Source of the DNA: Pycnopodia helianthoides
Lineage: Eukaryota > Echinodermata > Asteroidea > Forcipulatida > Asteriidae
Length of the DNA stretch: 64,000 nt
Direction of reading: 5' to 3'
Assembly (NCBI GenBank): GCA_032158295.1
Contig: CM063263.1
Location: forward strand, 10,078,474-10,142,473
Part shown: positions 55,501 to 64,000 of the stretch, piece after piece
How the letters are laid out: every line of letters starts with the position of its first letter
How positions within the stretch are numbered: the first letter of the stretch is position 1
Notes under the pieces: generated by a model
The model's input: only the letters and a program-made list of their open reading frames with translations
Databases searched by the model: none
What the model was told of the DNA's origin: nothing
Position numbers and translations under genes: made by a program

Positions 55501-58500
55501 CCATCTCAGCAGAAACATACCTGAAAATAAATCAAATGAATAAGACAAGTGATAGCGTTAAAACAGGGTATGTAATGAGTACTTTTCTGGAAAAAGAGAG
55601 AGAAAACTGAAAAAAAGGAAAAAGAGATAAATTTTGATAAACTTACATGGTCTCGTCGTCGCGGTACTTGATCACTGCCCTCTCTTGGCCAGCCAATTCC
55701 TTCTCCTGGAAGTCAAAGTACTTCTCGAAGACCGAAGCGAAGCAGTTGCGCTTCAACAGCGCCCCCTTTGCAGCGAAAGCAGCAACATCGTCAGGGAGAC
55801 TATCCAGGTCATAGAGAAGGGAGACATTGTAGCCGTCCTCTGTGTCAATGATCAGGCCTTTGTACTCTCTCTGGAGCAACTGTTTCAAGAGAAAAGGATA
55901 TGTGAGGAAGCCGTCCCAAATTGTCAACAATTTTTGCATATTATGAAAAAGTTTATTTTACAGTGAAGAATGTGCATTTAAAGCCCTCTTTTCTGTGAAA
56001 TATTTCTCTCTTAAATAGAGTCATATTCAAGAAAACTGTCTGAATGCCAAAAAAAACGCAATCTGTTTGACAGCTGATTAGGGTTCTTACAACAGAAATT
56101 ATGGACAATGTGTTTACATGCTGGAAATTGTGCAAGGTTTTTCACTATTTTCTCCTGACTGACACAAACAATTAAAGCCAAAATATTCATACTTTGTTAT
56201 TTCATGTATAATGGTTGATCACACAAAACAAGAACAATGTCTTCGTCTCTTCAGCTATTTGTCAGCCCTAGTACAAATCAAGTTTTCAAACAAAAACTGA
56301 AACTTAAAAAATGGAATGTCAAATTATAAAAAAAAATAAACGACACCGTACAAAGTCATTCCACAAGCCTCTAAGAAACAAATCAAATCTACCCCCACTC
56401 AGGCAGGCAAGGTTCATCTGGGCCCAATTTTATGGCTCTGCAACAGCTCAGAGAATCACATGCTTTTCTACACACATGTGGCTGCTGTCAGCGCAAAATT
56501 CTGTGATAAGCAAGTCATGTAATTGGGACCTGTTATTCTCACATTGCCACAATTTTATGCCGCATCGGAGAATAATTGCTGGCAAAAAGGTCGGACACTA
56601 GGAGTAGGATTAACATTTGACAGAGGTACTTGGTATTTCCACCTTTTGGTAGCTCCTGGATATTTACAAATTTCAAGGAGCCTCTAGGAACAGTATCTTC
56701 AGCACTAGAGAAGTGTACATTTTCTAGATATCTTCTACACTTCAATTCTATTCACAGTTTTCCTGTTGGAGGATAAGTCCCAACCTCGTCCCAAAGGAGT
56801 GACTGATCTCGCCGCGCCATTTGTTTTCCCAGGACAAGCTTCTAGCTTATAACCTCTGGCATGCCTGGTGGTATTAGTTATTAAAATGTGCCAGTACATG
56901 TATATGGCACATGTATATGGCAATCCACTCTATACGTGCCCTCAAGTATGGTAACTCGCAAAAAGAGGAACCAAATCATACATAATGTAGAGTAACTGGT
57001 CCCCTGTCAGTGTCATTCTTCTTTGATTTTGTAATAGATGTTTAACTGTACGTAGTTCAGGGTGACCGTGTAAAACCATGATTCGTTTGAAATTAAATTG
57101 TATAAAAATACTTGTATTTTGACACGCACTAGAACATGTACTACATGTAAGCGTCCTACAAGCACTCAAATTCTTTTTAAAAAGTGTGCGTGCAAATCAG
57201 TCACTTTTGGGAACCAATCACCGTTGTTTTTCAGTCTAGTCTAGGAGGTGTATTACCAATCTGCTTACCTCATCTGCTCCATGCTTTTGAAGGTCCTGGA
57301 AGAACTTCAGAGAAATGCTGATCCTCAACTTGGTCTTCTGCCCATCAAGATTTGATATGTGGTATGTTACTCCATCATAATCTGATGCATAATAAAAAAA
57401 CATTGCCAGGATTCAGGAATTATGTGCAAGCTCATGCCAAGCTTATTTTGATTGCGGCACTCAACGTAAGCAATGGTGATTTGTGTGGGTCTTCAAATGC
57501 TGATTTCTTTCATTCAAAAGTACTCATGGTATTTCAGAAAACTCAAGAGGAATGGTACTAGTATGAACTTTTAAAAAGGTCTGTAAAAAAAGTGATCTTT
57601 CAATTTGAACTAATAGTCATCTTTTGTTCTGACAATGTATGTACATTGTTTTTACAAAACCTACACTCTGTAAGTGTACATGTACAGTACAGTAGTCCAT
57701 GTACAGGGCTTAAAATTAACACTGGACCACAGGCCCGAGGCCAGTGATTTTAGCGTCGGGCCAGTAAACTTATGACCATACAAGTCCGGCGGTCTTGTGT
57801 TTTTGAATAATAACACCTCACTGCATTTTTAATTTAAACGAGTACAAATGTCTTTAAATGCCATGAGTATTGAGTATTACCCATAAGAAATACTATGCAT
57901 AAAACTTTTCTTATGTGAATTCAAAAAACAGCTCAAATGTAAACTGTAGTTTTCTGCTCTTTTGACTTCCGGTCTTGTAACAAATTTTTCTGGTCCGGTA
58001 AAAAGATTTTGAGCTACAAGCCCCTGAAGTCTTGTGGATTTTTCCCCAAATTCAAGCCCTAGCATGTACATGTATGCACAATGTACGATACATGTACATT
58101 TGTGTACATGTATACAGTACAATGTACAAACAGTCGTAGTGTAAACTTGGTCCCTAATAAAAACCAGTTGAACATGTGATACACTGTAATGCATGTACCC
58201 TGAGTAAGTGTGAAAAAAGAAGTAAACATACCGATGCATGGTATAATAACAAACAATTGCTCAGTTTAACAATGTACATGTAGAACTAAGTAGGATTTGA
58301 AGCTTTGCATGGTGGGAGTATAACTAAGAGAGGTTTGCGGTAACACCATGTTCAAATCTCTTTTGAGTAACATGTAGAACAGCAAACTGACATGTCAAAC
58401 CAAAGCAACACCATGAATGAGAGAATTATCTGTTATAACTGTCAAATAAACAGTGATTGTCTCAAATTGACCCCCGTCATGCCAGTTGCGCATTGTGCAG

Positions 58501-60593
58501 TACAGACACGCGCCTATCCTGTCCACCATTTTGGGAAAATGGTTGAAATGGTACATTGTAGACACATTGTGCAGTAAGTTCATTCTGCATAGTGCATCCA
58601 TGGGGTCATCACACGTAACAATGTCCAAATAGTAGCAACTAATGATCTTTTTAAAAACTCAAATTCACCCCCCCCTCCCATTTTACAATATTTGACCACA
58701 TCAAACCCACAAAAACAAAAGTCTGAAATTTCTCATCCCTGACATGAAGGCTCCAAATACAAAACACATCTGTAAAACATTGCATAAAATCATTCACACT
58801 TACCTGCCATTATGATATCACAGCTGTCTGCTTTACCCCTGTGTAGAAAGATCAAAGACAACAAATTTAATTCATAAAACATGTTTTTATATAAACTTCA
58901 ATTGATTTATATAGCATTCTCCGAAAAATATCATTAGCAAAAACTCCCTAACCGAATGCACCGTTTCCATTGAATTACAACCAACATTAGGTCTTAATAA
59001 CAATTTTATGATAATGTTTTGGGAAATATTTTTTTTTAAAGGGGCATTCAGATTCAGCACCTTTTACCACACAATTAATTTTCATACATGTACCAATATT
59101 CAGTACCTGTTTATTGTATGCTGAGTGAACTTTTTAAAGCAAGACTGGTGAGAGTAAAACTGTTCTGTGATTAAAAAAAATTCATGCAGCACACATGGCA
59201 CACAAAAACATGCACTGCACAAAATCAAATTTGGATTGAGTCAACATTCAGGGTTCTGCCCACAGTGGTTGGTGCCGGAAAACCCGTCATCACACTCAGG
59301 ATTCCCCAACCACCACTGGCAGAATTTTCTCTGTTTTCGACCATCACACGATTTTCCAAATTTTTAAATGACACATGCAATTTCCTTTCAAAAGTTTTCA
59401 ACGAAATGTCAAATTGGGTATTTACCAGTAAAAATGGTATCCGAAGTCATGAATTTCGAGTACTTTTTTTATTTGAGTCTATTGATCTACCGGTAAACTG
59501 ATCCATCTCGCAATGGTTTCCAGGGAAACATTTTTCCACCACTCAAGAAATCCTGGGCAGAACCCTGAACATTATAAATCACTTTTGTTTAAACACATTT
59601 CCTTCATGGCAATTATTAATGTTTGCACATCATAATAAACCGGTGTAAATTGTTTAAATTCATTTACTGTCATGGCATTGAACTTTAAAACCAGTACCGC
59701 CAGTTAGTGGTTTTTTACATTCAATTCTATTTATTTCAAAGAAGAACCAAAATTAGGGACCAACTTGGACATGGTGAACACTGGTGATGGTGAAAGAAGC
59801 TCATCCATTATTCTGTCCAGACTCCATGGGCCGAGCACCACTCTAAATTATTTTATTACAGTACGTACTATGTATAGATCGTATTAAAGTTTTCAAAATA
59901 CGTTCTATGTAACTTGACGGCTAAAAGTTTTTTGCTAGTGTAATGAGGCATGTTGATTTGAGAATGGAGGCTGCTACGTACTTCTAGTGAGTTACTATGT
60001 ACTATTCTAACAACACTAGTCTCGGTGAGGTCTAAACTCCAAGTCCAAGACAAAGGTTTTGCAAATACATTTCCTTATTATATTTTCTATGCCTAAGTAA
60101 TTATAACACTAAACAGTAACACAGTAACAGTACACTCAGTAAGCCTGTGTGCACTGTCATTTGGGGAATCACAAACAAATTATACCAGTAACTTAACAAT
60201 TTGAAGTATATAATGCAAACTGACTGAGTATAGTACGTAGATCTGTAGGTAGTACAAAAAAACTATGTTTAGGTACACACTATTCATTCACAATTACAGT
60301 CAGTCACACACAGTGTAAATGAATTTAAAATCAATCTGGTAATCATCCAAAGCTAACCCATAGATAGGATTACAAAGTATTTCGAATGCAGTACTTAAAT
60401 GTAACATTAACAAGTCAATTATAGCATGATTATAGTAATGATTGAAAATAAATTATATTTAGTTCAGTTCAAGTTTTATCACGTATTTAGTGCAACAGTC
60501 ACAATTTAAAACACCTTACCCGGCCTTTGCATTCTCAAATTTGGTTAGTAATGTTTCCTCTAGTATTCTGTTCTTTATTTCCAGTAGAATCAT
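52564..60593 (-). CDS. Arp2/3 complex subunit 2 (p34-Arc), 9 coding exons, 300 aa
   Basis: Minus-strand exons 60593-60520, 58838-58804, 57381-57269, 55879-55647, 55520-55427, 54792-54666, 54319-54219, 53549-53449 and 52588-52564 join in frame (903 nt). All introns are GT-AG. The 300-residue length equals that of human ARPC2. ARPC2 and ARPC4 form the dimeric core of the Arp2/3 complex, which binds the mother actin filament and nucleates branches in the cytoplasm. Recognisable segments include [14 protein letters not shown] at the N terminus, [91 protein letters not shown] and the C-terminal helix [20 protein letters not shown]. The tail ends GKTFVRN; I recall SSR as the human ending. The start is the only ATG that gives the conserved N terminus. 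No frameshift or missing region was seen, so the gene appears intact. Confidence 0.98.
52808..52935 (-). mobile_element. SINE type 1 body fragment (ARPC2 intron 8)
   Basis: Minus strand reads gcaattgtgtccttgagcaa, ccacaactgctttgtccttt and cgtaaaagaacccagaacac, the same order as in the body at 49005-49115. Confidence 0.65.
52970..53070 (+). mobile_element. tRNA-derived SINE type 2 (ARPC2 intron 8)
   Basis: agatagctcagcaagcagag, cacgttaatccagaggttgt and tggttcaaatccc form a tRNA-like head without an acceptor stem, followed by tttgttcaaccccaaat. Confidence 0.7.
53141..53432. mobile_element. TTAA-type MITE family 2 (ARPC2 intron 8)
   Basis: 292 bp from TTAAAGGCCCTGTACACT to the inverted agtgtacaatacctttaa. 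The inner parts gaaacgagtaaaaa and acaggtttgtttgttcatgc are typical of this MITE class. It ends 14 bp before the splice donor of exon 8, counted in the direction of the plus strand. Confidence 0.85.
53449..53549 (-). CDS. ARPC2 coding exon 8
   Basis: Encodes residues 260-292 plus two bases: the long C-terminal helix [20 protein letters not shown] and a lysine-rich stretch. Donor GTAAGC. Confidence 0.97.
53628..53995 (+). mobile_element. SINE type 1, diverged copy (ARPC2 intron 7)
   Basis: Head gtgtgtcatggccgagcggt with ctgactcaagttctga and gtgggttggattcctggtca, then cacttgtgtcccagagaaag. The middle differs from other copies, and the end gcgctatacaaaaaccaatt has a short ATT tail. Confidence 0.7.
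54219..54319 (-). CDS. ARPC2 coding exon 7
   Basis: Encodes split V226 and residues 227-259, LEPRHTN to IKCSK. Acceptor tttatttgtag, donor GTAAGC. Confidence 0.98.
54666..54792 (-). CDS. ARPC2 coding exon 6
   Basis: Encodes residues 184-225, [10 protein letters not shown] to GYITF, plus one base. Acceptor cttcctag, donor GTAAGT. Confidence 0.98.
54885..55235. mobile_element. Diverged MITE related to family 2 (ARPC2 intron 5)
   Basis: Contains ggtaaatgtcaaagactagt, atgcataaaataacaaacct, ctcaaattggtcatcgaagt, ttgcaagaataatgaaagaa and ttcagagggactcgtttctc in the order typical of a common invertebrate MITE that I recognise by pattern. Termini are worn. Confidence 0.6.
55427..55520 (-). CDS. ARPC2 coding exon 5
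   Basis: Completes M152 and encodes residues 153-183, YVSAEMDRV to GKVFMQ. Acceptor ttattttcag, donor GTAAAA. Confidence 0.98.
55647..55879 (-). CDS. ARPC2 coding exon 4
   Basis: Longest exon, residues 75-151 plus two bases, LLQREYKG to KYRDDET. Acceptor cttgaaacag, donor GTAAGT. Confidence 0.98.
56420..56545. mobile_element. Worn MITE with gggcccaattttatg/cataattggg-type ends
   Basis: ctgggcccaattttatggct and catgtaattgggacctgtta resemble the ends at 47768-48063. It lies in ARPC2 intron 3. Confidence 0.4.
57269..57381 (-). CDS. ARPC2 coding exon 3
   Basis: Completes D37 and encodes residues 38-74, [10 protein letters not shown] to KHGADE. Acceptor attatgcatcag, donor GTAAGC. Confidence 0.98.
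57705..58060 (-). mobile_element. MITE with AGGGCT ends, copy 2 (ARPC2 intron 2)
   Basis: Inverted relative to 10709-11056. Left agggcttaaaattaacactg with ggcccgaggccagtgatttt, right gtcttgtggatttttcccc and attcaagccct. Confidence 0.75.
58061..58135. repeat. Low-complexity tgtacatg repeat
   Basis: Irregular alternation of catgtacatgtatgcacaat and tgtacatttgtgtacatgta gives many short palindromes. Confidence 0.6.
58804..58838 (-). CDS. ARPC2 coding exon 2 (35-nt microexon)
   Basis: Completes G25 and encodes residues 26-36, [11 protein letters not shown], plus one base. Acceptor tttctacacag, donor GTAAGT. Phase and homology fix its ends. Confidence 0.96.
59247..59569. mobile_element. MITE with ttcagggttctgcc ends (ARPC2 intron 1)
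   Basis: The 14-bp ends ttcagggttctgcc and ggcagaaccctgaa are exact inverted repeats 323 bp apart. The inside has ccaccactggcaga and ttccaccactcaag. Only copy seen. Confidence 0.75.
59570..60519. other. Rest of ARPC2 intron 1
   Basis: AT-rich intron sequence. Many short agtaacacagtaacagtac-like words near 60110-60130; no exon or element recognised. Confidence 0.5.
60520..60593 (-). CDS. ARPC2 coding exon 1
   Basis: Encodes residues 1-24, [20 protein letters not shown] and NAKA, plus two bases. Donor GTAAGG. Confidence 0.97.
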
Positions 60594-60800
60594 CTTTGGT
60601 TCTGCGACGAGGTTTCCCTGACAGAGTAGTCAAAATGTAGATGAAACAATTGTTCCGTCTGTTGAGAGAATCTTTCCCAGGACCTGTTCGCCGCACCACT
60701 CCCCACGTCTGCCGGAAGAGGAAATGATTTCACATGGACTATTTTAAGAGAAAGAGGGCGCACTTCAAACCGAGAGCGCACGAGTCTAGTCCAGAAGGAC
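60594..60800 (-). promoter_or_regulatory. ARPC2 5' UTR and probable promoter
   Basis: This is more GC- and CpG-rich than its surroundings. Read on the minus strand it includes ctcggtttgaagtgcgccct, a CTTCCGG ETS-type core at about 60713-60719, and no TATA box. The transcription start is not fixed. Confidence 0.4.
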
Positions 60801-61424
60801 TAGACATTATTTTTTAAGCTTTCTGCTAAGCTGTCAACTACCCTGATTTTCCCCAGGGTTAAAAAAAGAAGAAATAAACAAAACATAAGATTATGGACTA
60901 ACAATGACATTTTGATTTTCAATGTCTTCTAAACGGAGTGATTTATTAATTATTACCTATGATAGGCTTATTTGTTATTTAATTGGCTTAAAAAAAATAT
61001 ATTCATAAAATTTTGGGTAGTCGGGAAAAGAAAACTATATAATTGTTGCTGTTTTATCATTTTATGGTCAAATGATTAAATAAAGAGCACATAATCGCAT
61101 CGAGTGAATCATAATTGTACTCTTTGCAATGACTACATAGTTTTATTTTTGCGTTCGGATGCCCGGGCATAGAAATATGCCACATGTTGAGACCGTAATC
61201 ACTCTTGCATTTACAGAGAACTTGAGCGATAATTTCTTGTTACTTCAATGAGAGAGAAAAAAAAAAGTAAGTTGAGTACAGCTTGTTGTGTTCTGGGTTG
61301 TCTTGGAGCCAAACGTTCCAAGCAGATTACCTGTGGCTCCCTCGCCTGGATGCCTTACAGGTGATTTTTTCTTTCTGAAAAAGAAAGAAAGATACACATC
61401 ATCAGGTCTGCTACCACCTCTCAA
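60801..61424. other. Upstream flank, no gene seen
   Basis: AT-rich spacer with no supported exon. Confidence 0.45.
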
Positions 61425-61585
61425 GGCCCTTTCGAATTCACGGGTTCGGCTCCAAAATCGGCTCAGGCTAGCTATAGGCTCCCTCAATTATTTTAACTCA
61501 CGCATGCTTTGCGGTCACGGCTTCAGACAAGAAAACTGGGCCCGAGGCCCAATCCGGAGCCGAAGCCGTGGATTCGAAAAGGGCC
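61425..61585. mobile_element. GGCCCTTTTCGAAACC-type MITE, copy
   Basis: Left ggccctttcgaattca, right ggattcgaaaagggcc, with ggttcggctcc and ggagccgaagcc as inner inverted repeats. Confidence 0.8.
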
Positions 61586-64000
61586 TCAGTTCCCCATTTC
61601 AGTCATTTTTAATTGCGGCCATTTTTAGTGTAATATGTTGGCCTCACTCTGGAGACAGACGGATGACAAAATTGTACAGAAATTAGCAATTCCATGGTTT
61701 GTTCGACCAAGGTGACATTCATTAGAGAGCGCGTGTATTTTAATTCAAACTGTGACCCTGACCCCGAATTCGGGAGAGATTCTAGGGGGCGTTTCCGCTG
61801 GAGAAGAATAAAAAATTGTTTGTGGCTTCATCATTTCAATTCCTTTTCTGCATGATTGAAACCATATCATTCACGGCCCTTGTAAGGCAAAACAACAAAC
61901 AAAAACAAAAACATGTTTAGTGTCCCTGCACGCTTCCTTTGAAGAGGCTGCCTCCTTTTTTATTTATTAATTTTTTTTTTTTGATTTTTTTTTTAAGGAT
62001 AAATTTTTACGATCTCTGACGAAAAATCTATCCTAAAATAAATAACATCGTATTTGTTGACTTTAGCACACCGAAAAAACACACAGAAAAAAAACTGGCA
62101 ACCATCTTAACAAATAGCCCGGCCGGTTGTCAGAAAAAAAAGCCTGCCTCCTCCTTTTTCCCCCAAAAGGCAGGACGTTAAACATGTTTTTCTTTTAGCC
62201 TTATACCAATCCGAGTCGGGTATGAGTACGCACACACGCCCCCAATTGTGGTTGACCTTTGTGCCTCTTAAACCGGCCAGCCGTGGTTGTTGTTTACATT
62301 ATTACCGAACGTGTTCCTTTCCTGTACGATAACACCTCAGAGCAAGTTCACCATGATTTACTTTACATTGTAGTAACGCCAATGTTCTGTGAGCCAAAGT
62401 ATACCTTATAACATTGACAAGTGTAGCGCTGCGATGAAGTGGGCCTATACAAACCTGTAACATCCATTTGGAAAAATTTACACAAGCGAAGTTACAACAA
62501 GTGCCAAGCTTGTTGGCCCGGTTGTTGTATCAATCACAAGTACAGGCACAACGATCATATCAGTCCACTTGAAGGTCGAGTGTCTAGGTGTAATGTTTCG
62601 CTGTACACTGATTATTGCTCCCAATCAGAACACTATAATAAGGTCAGAAGAGTGAACTCCAACCCCCCCACCATACGAGGAGCGACTAATGGGTAGAGCA
62701 TGGACGAGCCAGAGCAACAAAGTGCCCGGTTAGATCCACGAATAAAGGTTGGTTTATTTAGATTGTTAAAACAGATGCACGTGTTTAATTACTGTTACAG
62801 CAAGGGGCCCACTCGCTGAAATCAAAGCACACAAATTGATACTCTAATAGTGTGTGTTCCTAAAGATACTTGTTTTAACTGACACTTGCCATTACCTGTA
62901 AAACGTCCACAGACTTGCTGGGCGGCTGCGAACTATTTTTTTAGAGGGGATGGAAGGAAGCATTTTCTGTGACGTTTTTACCGGATGTAATTCTGAGTGA
63001 TGTTTATCAATGACTGTATGAAAGCGTTTTTATTCTATGCGATTAAGATTCGGGATAAATTATGTATAAGCCCTACGTCTTTGGTTGTAGGGACAATTAT
63101 GAGGGGAGGGGGGACAACGAGGGAGAGAGGGGGAGGGAAAGGTAGGGGTGGTGAAATAAAACAACAAATAAATAAGAAAATAAGAAGAAAAGGGAAGGGG
63201 AAAACAAAGGGGGTGAAAGTCCAAGGCTTGTATTGTAAAAATGAACCATAAACAAATTGACCTTTTAATGCCAATAGCTTTTATAGGCCTGTTGGTTTTA
63301 TAAGTGCAGAAATGTAGCTAATTATAGGTTTTGGACTGAACGATTACACCAATACAAATTTTAGTCTGCATTTTGGCAAGTCATTTCCATGCCTGTTTTA
63401 TTTTGAAATACTCCGACCAGTGAACATTTTTGGAACAACATTAATAGTAGGCCAATAAATCCTGTTGACACGGTAACAAGACGCATGATCAATATTTAGG
63501 TGTCGCGTGTCGTCATATCCTGCTCAGCCATATTATTGTACTCAAAGTATATTTGGGGGTCATGGTTCACACAGCGGAAACATATAATTCCCACTATAAT
63601 TTCAGAGGTCTGCTGTTGGCTCACATTGATGTATGTACAAAGTTTAGGGTTGTAAATATATTTCCAAACATGTACAATACAAGTAATGATTTGAAAGCTT
63701 ATTAAGTTTAAACGAGTAGCCGATCGATCCTCGGGAGTTTTTAAAGTGTGATCATAAGAGAATCGTTTACATTAGTTTTGGATCGTAATTCGTAATAACT
63801 ACATGAAAATAATTAGATGGTTAAATAAAAGCTGAACTAGTTTTGAAAATTTGCTTCTTTTCGAAGTTGACTAAAAATACGCTGAAATTACCTACAATGC
63901 AGCATTGTTCCAATTGGTTTGATGGAAATTGTAGCTAAACTCCAATTAATAAACAATGCATAATGTTGTTGTTTTTAAAGTACACCCTTTCGCCAGTGGT
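61586..64000. other. No gene recognised; polypurine tract
   Basis: A strand-biased purine tract runs from about 63098 to 63230 (ggggaggggggacaacgagg, gagagagggggagggaaagg). T-rich runs lie at 61956-61995. Short frames here have no recognisable motif. Confidence 0.45.

Overview
The window is animal nuclear DNA. It contains three intron-bearing protein genes with consensus GT-AG splice sites, two tRNA genes, and a very high density of short non-autonomous mobile elements. The mix of dispersed repeats looks most like an echinoderm, probably a sea star, but that is an inference from repeat style and not proven. Only about 2.4 kb of the 64 kb is confidently protein coding, and the long spaces contain no recognisable genes.

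Layout. At 2.9-4.3 kb there are two near-identical tRNA-Lys(CTT) genes in opposite orientation; the second lies inside the terminal inverted repeat of a small element. At 4.80-8.03 kb there is a roughly 3.2 kb transposon-like unit with inverted repeats of about 290 bp around a broken minus-strand gene for a putative PIN/FEN-like nuclease. At 8.9-12.6 kb (plus) and 19.0-21.6 kb (minus) there are two cytochrome b561 paralogues, tail to tail. They share all three coding intron positions and phases and also a 5' UTR acceptor. From 22 to 52 kb no gene could be recognised; this stretch holds tandem repeats, palindromic elements, tRNA-derived SINEs, a minisatellite and an inverted telomere-like tract. 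At 52.56-60.59 kb (minus) there is a complete nine-exon ARPC2 gene encoding 300 residues. From 60.8 kb to the end there is one more palindromic element and a G-rich polypurine tract, with no gene seen.

Function. The b561 proteins are predicted six-helix, two-haem membrane proteins that move electrons from ascorbate across vesicle or lysosome membranes. ARPC2 is a core subunit of the Arp2/3 actin-nucleating complex. I see no functional link between the b561 pair and ARPC2.

Repeats. Several families begin with TTAAAGG and end with CCTTTAA, which suggests TTAA target sites and perhaps one shared transposase type. Repeat boundaries were found by eye and are approximate unless the inverted repeat is exact.
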